64,000 bases of DNA. Origin: Paguma larvata. Lineage: Eukaryota; Chordata; Mammalia; Carnivora; Viverridae. This document shows positions 1-13,266 of the stretch, in pieces (position 1 is the stretch's first letter; each line of letters begins with the position of its first letter). Where the stretch lies: assembly GCA_030068075.1 (NCBI GenBank), contig JAINVK010001143.1:1-64000 (forward strand), written 5' to 3'. The notes beneath the pieces are model-generated. The model saw nothing but the letters and a program-made list of their open reading frames with translations, made no database searches and had not been told where the DNA came from. The position numbers and the translations under genes are program-made.

Positions 1-46
1 TAATTCAAGTTAACATATAGTATAGTATTGTGAACTAAGTACTCTT
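1..46 (-). mobile_element. L1 3' end fragment at window edge
   Basis: TTCAAGTTAACATATAGTAT resembles the reversed 3' end of felid L1 elements seen elsewhere in the window (31420-31460). It is interrupted by the SINE that follows. Confidence 0.5.
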
Positions 47-235
47 TTTAAAAAAATGTTTATTTATTTGAGAGAGAGAGCAGAGAGGGGCAGAGAGAGA
101 GAGAGAGAATCCCAAGCAGGCTTCATGCCATCAGCCTAGAGCCCAATGCAGGGCCTAATCCCAAGAGCTGTGAGATCATAACTTGAACCAAAACCCAGAG
201 TAGGACACTTGACCAACTGAGCCACCCAAGCACCC
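47..235 (-). mobile_element. Carnivore tRNA-derived SINE (SINEC, felid type)
   Basis: Minus-strand SINE: A-rich tail side (TTTAAAAAAATGTTTATTTATT), then a GA-rich tract, then the tRNA-like body ending ACTGAGCCACCCAAGCACCC. It is diverged, so not a very recent insertion. Confidence 0.85.
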
Positions 236-1159
236 AAGCAGTCTTTTAATGGCTATAACAAAGTACCTTATTTGTTCATTTTACAAAAGCCCCTGCATTA
301 GTAGGGGCACAGCTACATATGATACAGGACATACTTTGAAATGGATAAAGTCACTTTCATTTTGTAATTATTTTTAGCATCTTCAAGCAACCAACAGCAA
401 AGTGTTCATCTAAGTGAAATTTCCTGGTGCAGGAAGGCCCTAACAAATAAATATGTCTCTGCAATTAGCAATACTGCCAATGAGTCTTGGCATTCTCAGT
501 TAGTACTGAGTTAGAACTGTCTAGATGACAGTTTTGGTTTGAAATATTTGTAATTAAACCATAATATTGCCTGAAAATCACAGGACATTTGTTGAGGTTG
601 ACCACTGCAATTCCCTCTAATTTATCAAATATACAAATAGACATTGATTGCTATTGACAATAAACTTTACAATTCAACGTCTCTTAAACAGTCACATTTT
701 ATACACAATTTTTAAAAAGTTTCAAAATTCAAATATTCAAAAATATGTCCTTACACTTTCTATGTTATTCTTAATTGTGGGAAATGCAATTTTCTGAATA
801 AACACAGTCTTCAGCTTGGCCTTTTGGCATAGAGTTCTATTTAAATGAAAATATCTTTTAGGCCCTATGGATGCTGGTGACATAGTACACCTTTATCAGT
901 CTGAATTGGAAATGTATCGAATAGATGTTTGCTCTGCAGATTTTTATTTGTCTCATTATAGTCTATTTACTTGATTTCATCAACAACCAAAATAACCATA
1001 GTGCATAGTATTTTGGGGGCTCAAATTTCAGAATTGTTGAAATTTATACTTGTATTTTCATATGGCATGGATATTCATTTGACTAGGTTTGTTTTTGTAC
1101 AACTCAGGTCAATCTTTACCTGAATAATCTCTTCTAGCCCATTAAAACTGCCAGTTGGT
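236..1159. other. No gene seen
   Basis: AT-rich sequence with frequent stops on both strands. No repeat family was recognised with confidence. Confidence 0.5.
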
Positions 1160-1551
1160 TGTTTCAGTTAAATTTCTATTGAAATTTAATTAACATACAG
1201 TGTTATATTAGTTTCAGGTGAAAAATTCAATGGTTCAACAATTCTATATACTTCCTGGTGGTCATCACAGTAAGTGTACTCTTAATCCCCTTTATCTGTC
1301 TCATCTATCCCACACCCACCACCTCTGCCACCACCAGTTTGTTCTCTGTATTTAAGAGTCTGGTTTTTTTTGTTTGTTTGTTTGTCTCTTTTTTTCTTTC
1401 TTTGTTAATTTGTTTCTTAATTCCACGTATGAGTGAATAATATGGTATTGTCTTTGTCTGGCTTATTTCACTTAGCATTATACCCTCTAGGTCCATCCAT
1501 GTTGTTGTAAATGGCAATATCTCACTCATTTTTATAGCTGAGTAATATTGC

Positions 1552-1585
<34 letters not shown>

Positions 1586-2030
1586 ACATCTTTATCACTC
1601 ATCTAACGATGGACATTTGAGTTGCTTCCATATTTGGCTATTGTAAATAATGCTGCAAATACATAGGGGTGCATGTTACTTTTTCAAATTACTGTGTTCA
1701 TTTCCTTTGGGTAAATACTCAGTAGTGGAAAAACTGAATCATATGGAAATTCTATTTTTAATTTTTTGAGGGAACTCCGTACTATTTTCCAACTGTAAAT
1801 GAGGTTTCCCTTTCTCTCCACATCCTTACCAACACTTACTTCTTGCCTTTTTTATTCTAACCATTCTGACAGGTGTAAAGTAATATATCACTGTGATTTT
1901 GATGTATGTTTACCTGATGACGAGTGATGTTGAGTATCTTTTATGTGTCTGTGGTCATTTGTGTGATTTTTTTTAAATGTCTATTCAGATCCTCTGCCTA
2001 TATTTTTAATTGTATTATTTGTATTAGTTA
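1160..2030 (-). mobile_element. L1 3' fragment, minus strand
   Basis: Starts with reversed L1 3' UTR (TTAACATACAGTGTTATATTAGTTTCAGG), then the reversed end of ORF2, including the region encoding residues like YYSAIKMSEILPFTTTWMDL on the minus strand. It is 5' truncated at about 2030 and contains a (TG)n run at about 1555-1581. Confidence 0.85.
1555..1581. repeat. (TG)n microsatellite inside L1
   Basis: Uninterrupted TG dinucleotide run of about 13 units. Confidence 0.9.
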
Positions 2031-2790
2031 ATTTTAATGTTATATACAAGCTCTGAAACTATTTCATACTAGATTATAAATGACTTTTAAGATGTTCTTT
2101 ATTTTAACAAGCAATGCATTTGAGTACAGAAAATGGTATGACAAATAAACCATGGCCTATGTAGATTCCTAGGTCTTATTCAAATTATGGATTTATTTCA
2201 TTTTTACCTCTTCTTTTTCGCTTGCATATAAGAGTTCACTTCCTTTAAAAGCCATAATGATGAGGGCTGATAAAAAGAGAAAGAATGTCAAGGTTTTTCC
2301 TCCATCTAATCTCAAAAGGAACAGGAGATGTATCTCCTTTTGACATTGGTAACTCGGTCCAATTAAATTGCTCACTAGCCCAGAATTACATAGCTGGTGT
2401 TTGAGATTTATGTCTGATGATTTCAAGCCTTATATTCCTTTGACTAAAGCATGGACTAAACTCTGAGAGTTTGAAGAATAAGAAGGGGAACGAATGGGGG
2501 AATAAGGGAAAGAGACTAGAGAGAAAGAACAAATTCAAAGTACTGTCCTAGGACCCAGAAGTGGCTTCAACAGCTTAAATGTAAGAGGACCATAAGGCTG
2601 CTTATCTCTTAATTCCTATTCTTACTTTCAGCCCTCTTAGTCACTGTCTTACTCTACAAACAAGAATCTCACTTTTCCTTTGGCTTTTCATGGCCTTGCT
2701 GAATGTTCTGCTCCACGTAACAGTAGTAACAGCAAATGATTTGGAACAAAAAGAACTTTTTTTTTTAATTTGGGGAATATTATTTTATTT
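2031..2790. other. No gene seen
   Basis: No recognisable gene or repeat. Short ORFs only. Confidence 0.5.
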
Positions 2791-2840
2791 ATTTATTATT
2801 TTTTAATATAATTTATTGTCAGATTGGTTTCCATACAAAA
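2791..2840 (-). mobile_element. Very short L1 3' end
   Basis: TAATATAATTTATTGTCAGATTGGTTTCCATACAA is the reversed terminal segment of felid L1, preceded by T-rich sequence. It is a severely 5'-truncated insertion. Confidence 0.65.
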
Positions 2841-3549
2841 ATAACTTTCAATTACACTATTAAAAAGAAGGAGAATTGATGCATGGGAAGAGGATGCCAA
2901 TACAATATGTTTTTATGGGAGGAGAAAATAGGTAATAGTTAAAGCAAAGGGATAATCAAATTGAAAGCCTGATCATTAACTCTAACTATCCATTACAAAC
3001 ATACACACAAAAGCAGATATAGATGATAGATGAAAGATAATAGAGAGATAGATAGATAGATAGACGATAGATAAGAGTGAAACAGACCATGAATATTTTT
3101 CATTATCCATGCAGATTTAGTAAATGAATAGTTTCAGTAAGAGCAAGTGGTATATTGCCACTTCAATGAACATTTACAGTGTTGAAAAACTGTAGCCTCA
3201 CTTGAATTTAGACATTATATTTATATCTTTATTTTAATGAAAATATCTCTCAAGTGTTTTAAAATATATTCTTTTTAAAGTCTTATTGTATATTCCTGAA
3301 ATTCTTATGTATTATTAAGGCACCCATTGTTACTAATATTTGGTTTTGCACTGTAAAATATAAGTTATTATTTTATTTTTCAATTTATGCCCTATATTTG
3401 TATGGGGAAGAAGTAAAAAAATAACACTTGATTTTATTTCTTGAACAGATACATGTGATGTAAATAGGTAATGCTAAGTCTAAGCTCATTGGTTATATGA
3501 CCCACTAATCCTTTTCCAAAAAGAGAACGTTTAAGAAGAAATTTAGAAG
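2841..3549. other. No gene seen, includes a GATA microsatellite
   Basis: AT-rich intergenic sequence. The only notable structure is the GATA tract near 3047-3071. Confidence 0.5.
3040..3076. repeat. (GATA)n-type microsatellite
   Basis: Imperfect GATA tetranucleotide repeats (AGATAGATAGATAGATAGAC). Confidence 0.85.
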
Positions 3550-4692
3550 TTTAGCTTTAAGAAGCTAAAAGAAATCTAGAACAAACAATCTAAAATTTGT
3601 ATGGAACCACAAATAATCTCGAATAGCCAAAGTAATGTTGAAAAGAAAACCAAGCTGGAGGCATCATAATTCCAGACTTTAAGCATGTATTACAAAACTG
3701 TATCATCAAGACAGTATGGTATTAGCACAAAAACAGACACATAGGTCAATGGAATGGAATAGAGAACCCAGAAATGGACCCACCAATGTATGGCCAAGTA
3801 ATCTTCTAAAAAGTAGGAAAGAGTATCTAATGGAAAAAAGACAGACTCTTTAGCAAATGGTGCTAGGAGAACAGGACAGTGACATGCAGAAGAATGAAAC
3901 TGGACCACTTTCTTACACCATACACAAAAATAAATTCAAAATGAATTAAAGGCCAGAACGTGAGACAGGAAACCATCATAATCATAGAGGAGAAAACAGG
4001 TAGTAACTTCTTTAACCTAGGCTGCAGCAACTTCTTACTTGACATGTCCTCTGGAACCAAGGGAAATAAAAGCAAAAATGAACTATTAGGTCCTCATCAG
4101 GACAAAAAGCTTCTGCATAGTGAAGGAAAGATCAACAAAACTAAAAGGCAACTGATAGAATGGGAGAAGATATTTGCAAATGATATATTGGATAGAGGGT
4201 TAGTATTTAAATCTATCGCACTCAACCCCCAAAAAAGCAAATAACCCAGTGAAGAAATGGGCAGAAGACATGAATAGATGCTTTTCCAAAGACATCCGGA
4301 TGACTAACAGACACATGAAAAGATGCTCAATATAATTCATCATCAGGGTAATAAATCAAAACTACAATGAGATATCACTTGACCCTGTAGGAATGGGTAA
4401 AATTTACAACTCCAGAAATAACAGATGTTGGCGAGGATGTGGAAAAAGGGGAACACTTTTGCACTCTTGGTAGGAATGCAAACTGGTGCAGTCACTCTGG
4501 AAAGCAGTACGGAGGTTCCTCAAGAAATTAAAAGTAGAACTACTCTACGACCCAGCAACTGCACTACTAGGTATTTATCCAGAGGATACGAAAATACTGT
4601 CAAAGGGGCACATGCACCCCAATGTCTATAGTAGAGCTATCAACAATAGTCAAATTATGGAAAGAACACAAATGTCTATTGACTGATGAATG
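3550..4692 (+). mobile_element. L1 ORF2 3' portion, plus strand
   Basis: Plus-strand sequence matching the late part of L1 ORF2: the stretch beginning near 3590 (GTATGGAACCACAAATAATC) leads into segments encoding motifs such as GSNFFNLGCSNFLLD. It carries several stops and frameshifts. It stops abruptly at about 4690, where an inverted L1 piece begins. Confidence 0.85.
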
Positions 4693-4845
4693 GTTAAACT
4701 CTTCCATCCATTTTGAATTTATTTTGTGTGTGCTGTAAGAAAGTGGTCCAGTTTCATCCTTTGGCATATTGCTACCCAGTTTTTCCCACACTATTTGTTG
4801 AAGGGACTGTCTTTTTCCCACTGGATATTTTTCCTGCTTTTGAAA
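4693..4845 (-). mobile_element. Inverted L1 ORF2 segment
   Basis: This 150-bp block reads as L1 ORF2 only on the minus strand (CCATTTTGAATTTATTTTG... then TTTTTCCCACTGGATA), flanked by plus-strand L1 on both sides. Together with 4846-5505 it resembles an L1 insertion with a 5' inversion. Confidence 0.7.
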
Positions 4846-5510
4846 CTGCATAGAGGTTCCTCAAAAAATTAAAAATAGAACTACCCTATCATCCAGCAAT
4901 TGCGCTACTAGATATTTACTTAAAGATTACAAAAATACTAATTCAAAGGGATACATACACCCCCAATGTTAATTGCAGCATTTCCTACAATAGCCAAATT
5001 ATGGAAACAGCCTGAGTGCTCATCAACCACTAAATGGATAAAGAAGAGTGGTATATATATATATACCACTCTTCTTTGGTGTGGTATATATACACAATGA
5101 AATATTACTCAACCATAAAAAAGAATGAAATCTTGCCATTTCCAGAACATGGATGGAGCTAGAGAGTGTTATGCTAAGCGAAATAAGTCAGTCAGAGAAA
5201 GACAAATACCATATGATTTCATCTATATGTAAAATTTAAGAAACCAAGCAAACAAGCAAAGGAGAAAAAGAAAGAGAGAGAGAGAGAGATGCACCAGAAA
5301 TAGACCCTTAACTATAGAGAACGGACTGATAGTTACCAGAAGGGAGGTGGGTGGGGGGATGGGTTAAATAGGTGATGGAAATTAATGAGTGCTCTTGTTA
5401 TAATGAACATCGGGTGTTGTATGAAGTGTTGAATCACTATGTAGTACATCTGAAACTAATATTACACTGTATGTTAACTGGAATTAAATAAAAACTTTTT
5501 AAATGTTTTT
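4846..5510 (+). mobile_element. Second L1 3' end, plus strand
   Basis: Starts CATAGAGGTTCCTCAAAAAATT, which repeats a part of ORF2 already present at 4512-4540. It is thus a separate L1 rather than a continuation. It runs to the L1 3' end and an A-rich tail near 5490-5515. Confidence 0.8.
5041..5076. repeat. Perfect 36-bp palindrome in L1
   Basis: AAGAAGAGTGGTATATAT is followed directly by its exact reverse complement. The usual L1 sequence at this point has only one half, so the other half is a local inverted duplication. Confidence 0.9.
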
Positions 5511-6567
5511 TTTTTAAGGATTCTTACTATATGCTAGACAGATATTGATCTAGGTGCTAGGCAAACAACAGCAAAAAAAACAATGTTCCTGTCCTCCAGG
5601 GTAGGTGTGGAAGGACGGTGGTGACTTATAATGAAAACTACAGCAGTGTTTAGGGGACAGAGAATGCCAAGGAAGGTGTTATTTTAAATAAAGAAGTCCG
5701 GACAGACCTCTCTATTAAGGTGATATTTGAGTAGAGATCTTTGAGAAGTAAATGAATATCATATGAATATATGTGAGGAAAGCTTTCCAGGCAGAGGGAA
5801 TATCAAGTCTAAAGGCAATAAGGCTGAAGATACGAGCAGGAGAGTATAAGTCAGAAATGAAGTGGCAGGGATCTTGAAGAGAATTATTACCCTTTAAATC
5901 ATGGTAAAGACAAAAATAAACCCATGAACAAATGAACAAATAATATATGGAAGATAAAATGTGCTCCAAGATTAGATAAATATTTCAAACTTGTTTGAAT
6001 AAATTACAACTTTTTGTAATGACATTGCTGGAACATTTCCTTGAAGAAGCTATTTCTTTTCTCATATGTAATTCAAGTAATTCTGTAAAATTCCACTTGT
6101 GAATCCATTTTTTCTGTATTATACTCTGGTGTACTAATTAAGACAGATTAAATTTAAGAATACCAAATTTCAGAGCCAAAGCCCACATCCATTCCGTAAG
6201 AATCTATAATATTAATGTGTGGTATATAAACACTTCCCTACCTAAAGGCTGAACCAAACTGTCACTTCTATGATTTGCTCATCTGGCCTACACCAGGTTT
6301 AATGTCCTACACCTATTATGGATTATAAGGAAATAAACATCCTCTCTGTGCCCAGAATGGATGGATTTCTTTAAACTAAAAATAAATAATTCACAGACTA
6401 TAATGTCTAAATTTAAAATGCAATAGTGAGTGACATGTTTTTATTCCAAAATAACCCATTTTAATCATGTAAAAGAGGTAATGATGAGTTCAAAAAGAAG
6501 CCTGTTATTTCAGACTATATTGGCACAATGTGCAAGAACATGGATTCAAGAAGTCAACTGTACAATT
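5511..6567. other. No gene seen
   Basis: Intergenic sequence with short ORFs only. No family recognised. Confidence 0.5.
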
Positions 6568-7054
6568 AAGAATTCACTTTCGACAATAGCCAAATCGTGG
6601 AAGCAAACCAAGTGCCCATCAACTGACGAATGGATAAAGAAGTTGTGGCACATATATACAATGGACTACTACATGGCAATGAGAAAAAATGAAATCTGGC
6701 CATGTGTAGCAACATGGATGGAACTGGAGGGTACTATGTTAAGTGAAATAAGTCAGTCAGAAAAAGACAGATACCATATGTTTCCACGAATAGGTGGACT
6801 TTGTGAGACTAAGCAAAAACCAGGGGGAGGGGAAGAGGGGAAAGGAAAAAAAGACACAGAGAGGGAGGGAGATAAAACATAAGAGACTCTCAAAGACTGA
6901 GAACAATCTGAGGGTGAGGGAGGTGAGGGAGGTGAGGAGGGGGAGAGAGGGTGACGGATATTAAAGAGGGCACGTGTTGGGATGAACACTGGGTGTTATA
7001 TGTAAACCAATTTGAAAATAAACTATTACAATGAAAAAAAAAAAAGAATTCACT
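6568..7054 (+). mobile_element. 5'-truncated L1 with target-site duplications
   Basis: L1 3' end on the plus strand, from GACAATAGCCAAATCGTGG to the terminal AATTTGAAAATAAACTATTA and a poly-A tail. The 11-bp duplication AAGAATTCACT flanks it at 6568-6578 and 7044-7054. It is about 465 bp of element, with remnants of the ORF2 C-terminus. Confidence 0.9.
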
Positions 7055-9223
7055 GAGAACCAGAGTCACAGATTGGGAATCACTTTCTATAATCTGAGAA
7101 GTGAATAAAACTAAAATATATGAATATATGTAGGAGACAACAATAACTATTTACCTGCTGTGTCGGAGACTGACTGGGTGGTCAATGAAACCTCTTTCTT
7201 CCTCATCTTCTGGGAACACACTTAGAATAAATTTCCCACCCTCTTTTGCAATTTAGTGGCAATTACTGAATTCTATTTGACAAGAATTGAGTAAAAGATG
7301 TGTATCATTTCTAGGACAGGACAATAAAAGCAAATAATCCTTCATGGAAAGGTTTTTCCCTTCTTTGGCAATGTTGGCAGTACGTAACAAGTTATTAAAA
7401 ATTTCTTCTTTGTGGGTTCTTATTTCTATATTAAAAAAATGAGCATAGATTTGTTTTTTAATCACAAAAGGCACTAACCTCCATACATTTGTGGTCTTTC
7501 CAGATTTTCTATGTCTTACTATATATTTCCTTAGCAAACTATATCAACATCCTTGTATATATTTAAGTTCTGTCTTCCCCATTAGATTGTTAACATCTGT
7601 GGTGTGTAGAATTCATTCCATAAATATCTAGATAAATGAATAAATGCAAGAATTAGGTTGAACCAATCAATCCAGAATAAGTACTTAATATTTAATTTAC
7701 TCCATATCATAAATCATTTAATCTTCCTTGAGAAGTTTCATCAAGACTACTCAGAAATTAAAATAAATTTCCAATATCTAGCCACTGTTAGCTAAAATCA
7801 ATCTAAAATTCTTAACCTTGGACTCAAAATCTCAAGTCCAAATTTCCGAATGTGTAAAATGGGGTTAATATTTTAGGGATAAGATGTACATAAGACATCT
7901 AGCTCAGTATATAGGGCTCATTATTAGTGCCCACAGTGTGAATCAAATACACATTTTCAACCTTATTTACCAATTCTCTTCTACACACATAGATCCTCTT
8001 ACTCATATTTCAGTCAACCTATTCGTTAAATATACTCTAAAGGACTATTTCCTATCACTTGTAATATGTACTTGTAAGCTTTCCTATTACTGAATATCAG
8101 TTGAAAATATTACTTTTATTATGATTATATAAGAAAATGTCCATATTTTATGGATGAACAGTGAAATACATAGGGATAAAATAATATGATGTCTGAGATT
8201 TCTTTAGAAGTTCTTCAATAAAGAAAAAGGGTACATAAAGCAACCGTGGAAAATGTTGTTAACTAATCTGGATGACAGGTATTTAGGGGTTCATTATACT
8301 ATGCTATATCATTATACTATTATACTATATATAATTTAAAATAAATTTACCATTGGTGTGAGCTTGGCAGGTAAGCAAGTGTCCTTAGTGTTCATGATCT
8401 CATCCAGGATGAAGAGGCAATCAACTTATTTCAATGGATGTCCAGGGCCGGAGGCAGAAAGAATTCTCTTGTTTATCTTCCCTAAACCAAATGACAGCAT
8501 GTAAGCCTTAGTGACTTTGTGAGAGAAAATTGACCTTAAGATTGATAAACATTTTAGAAGCCTTGTTTTCTATTAAAAAATATGAATTTATAAATTATTA
8601 TTTTTATTTTAAACATTATCCAAATTCTCAGAGTTGTGTAAGTTTGGTCAGATATTTATTAGTGTAAACAAAAAGGACATCAGAAGAATCTTAAATCATG
8701 GAGAAATGTGGTGATTATTTTAAAACTGTTTTCTGGAGGAAAGCATTCTGTGCAGGGTATATCTAAGACAAAGGAAACCTTATGGAATGATGTCTTCGTG
8801 GGTGTCCTTAGTGTAACTGGATGGGTAATAAGTAAATGAGTAAAAAATCTTTACATGAACAGAGGATTTTCAACTGGGTAAAGCGTATTGTTTAGTACCT
8901 TATTTTTTCACCAGAGAAACGAGATTATTGAACAAGACTTCAGAGAAACCTTCTAGTGGCAAAGGTCTATTCTTCTCTAAATTAAGGCATTTTTTATTTC
9001 CTTTATTCTCTTTTCAATGTAAAGATCAACCAGTAATACACAGTAGAACTTCCAATGATTTAGCCTGAAAAAACCTATATGAATTTCAGAGAGAATAAAG
9101 CCCTAAAAATCCTACAAAACACCTGAGGAAAATGTGTCACCAAAGTTCAGTTCACAAAACAGGATAAGAAATCAAAATATAATTTTGACACTAAGATTAC
9201 GTGTTGCACTATATTGATTCTAC
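7055..9223. other. No gene seen
   Basis: About 2.1 kb of AT-rich intergenic DNA. An ATTATACTAT-like low-complexity patch sits near 8294-8335. No exon-like or repeat signature could be assigned. Confidence 0.5.
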
Positions 9224-9237
9224 TGCAATGCTTTTTA
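9224..9237. repeat. Target-site duplication of the full-length L1 (3' side)
   Basis: TGCAATGCTTTTTA, identical to 15695-15708 on the other side of the L1. Confidence 0.9.
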
Positions 9238-11572
9238 TTTTTTAACATAATTTATTGTCAAATAGGTTTCCATACAACACCCAGTGCTCGTCCCAACACA
9301 TGCCTCCTCCATGCCCATCACCCACTCTCCCCTCTCCCACACCCCCCATCAACCAACAGTTTGTTCTTAGTATTTAAGAGTCTCTTATGTCTTGACTCCC
9401 TCTCTCTCTTTGACTTTTTTTCTCTCTTCCCCTCTTTCATGGTCTTCTGCTAAGTCTCAAAATCCACCTATGCGTAAAAACATATGATATCTGTTTTTCT
9501 CTCACTGACTTATTTCACTTAGCATAATACCCTCCAGTTCCATCCATGTTGCTACGCATGGCTAGATTTCATTCTTTCTCAATGCCACGTAGTATTCCAT
9601 TGTATATATAAACCACATCTTCTTTATCCATTCATCAGTAAATGAACACTCAGCCTCTTTTCATGACTTCGCTATTGTTGAAAGTGCTGCTATAAACATT
9701 GGGATACACGTGCCCCTATGCATCTGCACTCCTGTATCTCTTGTGTAAATAAATACCTAGTAGTGACATTGCTGGATCATAGGGGAGTCCTATTTTGAAT
9801 TTTTCGAGAAAACTCCACATGGTTTTCCAGAGCGGCTGCACCAGTTTGCATTCCCAACAACAGTGTAAGAGGGTGCCTATTTCTTCACATCCTCACAAGC
9901 ATCTATAGTTTCCTGATTTGTTCATTTTAGCCACTCTGACTGGTGTGAGGTGGTATCTCAGTGTAATTTTGATTTGTATTTCCCTGATGATGAGTGACAT
10001 TGAGCATAGTTTCATGTGTCTATTGGCCATCTGGATGTCTTCTTTGGAGAAGTGTCTATTCATATCTTCCGCCATTTCTTCACTGGATAATTTGTTTTTC
10101 AGGTGCGGAATTTGGTGAGTTCTTTATAGATTTTGGATACTAACCCTTTACCGATATGTCATTTGCAATTATCTTTTCCCATTCCATCGGTTGCCTGTTA
10201 GTTTTGTTCATTGTTTCCTTTGCAGTGCAGAAGCTTTTAATCTCGATGAGGTCCCAATTGTTCATTTTTGCCTTTAATTCCCTTGCCTTTGGAGACGTGT
10301 TAAGAAATTGCTGCGACTGAGGTCAAAAAGTTTTTTTTCCTGCTTACTCCTCTAGGGTTTTGATTTGATTCCTGTTCCACATTCAGGTCCTTCATCCATT
10401 TTGAGTTTATTTTTGTGAGTGGTGTAAGAGCGTGTTCTAGTTTCATTCTTAAGCATGTTGCTGTCCGGTTCTCCCAGTACCATTTGTTAAAGAGGCTGTC
10501 TTTTTTCCATTGGATACTCTTTCCTGCTTTGGTCAAAGATTAGTTGGACATATGTTTGTGGGTCCATTTCGGAGTTCTCTATTCTATTCCATTAGTCGAT
10601 TTGTCTGTTTTTGGGCCAATATCATATTGTTTTGATGATTGCAGCTTTGTAGTAGAGACTAAAGTCTGGGATTGTGATGCCTCTGCCATGGTTTTATTCT
10701 TCAGTATTACTTTCACTATTTGGGATCTTTTCTGGTTCCATAAAAATTTTAGAATTGTTTGCTCTAGCTTTGAGAAGAATGCTGGTGCAATTTTGATTGG
10801 GATTGCATTGAATGTGTAGATTGCTTTGGGTAGTATTGACATTTTAACAATATTTGTTCTTCCAGTGCATGAGCATGGGATATTCTTCCATTTCTTTGTG
10901 TCTTCTTCAAATTCCTTCATAAGTTTTTTATAGTTTCCAGCATAGAGATCTTTTACATCTTTTGTTAGGTTTATTCCTAGGTATTTTATGGTTTTTGGTG
11001 CAATTGTGAGTGGGATTTGTTTATACATTTCAATTTCTGTGCATTGATTTTGTACCCTGCGACTTTACTGAATTCATGGATCAGTTCTAGTAGGCTTTTA
11101 GTGGATTCTGTTGGGTTTTCCATGCAAAGTGTCATGTCGCCTGTGAAAAGTTAAAGTTTGACTTCATTCTTGCCAACCCTGATGCCTTTTATTTCGTTGT
11201 CTGATTGCTCATGCTAAGACCTCCAACACTATGTTAAATAGCAGTGGTGAGAGTGGACACCCCTGTCGTGTTCCTGATCTCAGGGGGAAAGCTCTCAGTT
11301 TTTTCCCATTGAGGATGATATTAGCTGTGGACTTTTCATAAATGGCTTTTATGACGTTTAAGTATGTTCCTTCTATCCCAACCTTCTCGAGGGTTTTTAT
11401 TAAGGATGCTGTATTTTGTCAATGCTTTGTCTGCATCTATTGACAGGACCATATGGTCCTTTTCTTTTGTTACCTTATGTATTGCATTGATTGATTTGCG
11501 AATATTGAAACAGCCCTGCAACCCAGGAACGAATCCTACTTGATCATGGTCAATAATTCTTTTTATATGCTT

Positions 11573-13266
11573 TTAAATTAGATTTGCTAGTATCTTGTTT
11601 AGAATTTTTGCATCCATATTCATCAGGGATATTGGCCCATAGTTCTCTTTTTTTTCTGGGTCTCTATCTGGTTTGGGAATCAAAGTGATGCTAACTTCAT
11701 AGAATGAGTCCAGAAGTTTTCCTTCCATTTCTATTTTTTGGAACAGCTTGAGGAGGATAAGTATTAACTCTGTTTGAAATGTCTGGTAGAATACTCCAGG
11801 GAAGCCATCTGCTATAGGACTCTTATTTGTTGGGAGATTTTCGATAACTGATTCAATTTCTTCACTAACTATGGCCTTGTTCAAATTTTCTATTTCTTCT
11901 CATTTGAGTTTTGGTTGTGTGTGGCTGTTTAGGTATTTGTCCATTTCATCAGGTTGTCGAGTTTTTTGGCATATAATTTTTCGTAGTATTCCCTGATAAT
12001 TGCTTCTATTTCTGAGGGATTGGTTGTAATCAATTCATTTTCATTCATGATCTTATCTATTTGGGTCCTCTCTCTATTCTTTTTGAGAAGCCTGGCTACA
12101 GGATTATGAATTTTGTTTATTTTTTAAAAACACCAGGTCTTGGTTTCATTGATTTGTTCTACTGTTTTTTTCTGATTCTATGTTGTTAATCTCACCCCTG
12201 ATTTTTATTATTTTGCTTCTTCTGCAGGATTAGGGGTGTCTTTGCTGTTCTGCTTCTAGTTCCTTTAGGTGTGCTGTTAGATTTTGTATTTGGGATTTTT
12301 TTGTTTCTTGAGATAGGCCTGGATTGCAATGCACTTTCGGTTAGGACTGCCTTTGCTGCATCTCAATGTTTTGGATTGTTGTATTTTCATTTTCATTTGT
12401 TTCCATATATTTTTAAATTTCTTCTCTATTTGGCCCATTCGTTCTTTAGTAGGATGTTCTCTAACCTCCATGCTTTTGGAATTTTTCCAAACTTTTTCCT
12501 GTGGTTGATTTCAAGTTTCATAGTATTGTGATCTGAAAGTGTGCATGGTATGATTTCAATTCTTTTATATTCATTGAGGTCTGCTTTGTGTCCCAGTATG
12601 TGATCTGTCTTGGAGAATGTACCATGTCTATTTGAGAAGAAAGTGAATTCAATTTCTTTCTGGTGTAGAGTTGTAAATATATCTGTCAAGTCCATCTGCT
12701 CCAATGTGTCATTCGGCGCCATTATTTCTTAGTGATACTCTGTCTAGTTCATCTATCCATTGCTGTAAGTGGAATATTAAAGTCCCCCGCAATTAGCACA
12801 TTTTTATCAATACGATTATGTAATTGTTTTACAAATTCGGGTGCCCCTGAATTCAGTGCATAGACATTTATAATTGTTAGCTCTTCCTGATGGATAGTCC
12901 CAGTTATTATTATGTAATGCCCTTCTTCATCTCTTGTTACAGCCTTTAATTTTATGTCTAGTTTGTCTGATATAAGTATGGCTACTCCGGCTTTCTTTTG
13001 ATGTCCAGGGACATGGTAGATAGTTCTTCATCCCCTCACTTTCAATCTGAAGGTGTACTCAGGTCTAAAATGAATCTCTTGAAGACAACAAATAGATGGG
13101 TCTTGATCCATTCTGATACCCAGTGTCTTTTGTTTGGCGCATTTAGTCCATTTATATTCAGTGTTATTATTGAAAAATATGGGTTTAGAGTCATTGCGTT
13201 ATCTGTAGACTTCATGCTTATAGTGATGTCTCTGGTACTTTGTGTTCCTTGCAACCTTTCCTTCAT
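11573..13266 (-). pseudogene. L1 ORF2 remnant (endonuclease and reverse transcriptase)
   Basis: Broken ORF2 reading frame inside the full-length L1. The endonuclease N-terminus, the SDH-containing endonuclease C-terminus and the reverse transcriptase N-terminus lie in separate short frames with stops between them. ORF2 would supply the nicking and reverse-transcription activities for L1 retrotransposition. This copy cannot. Confidence 0.85.
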
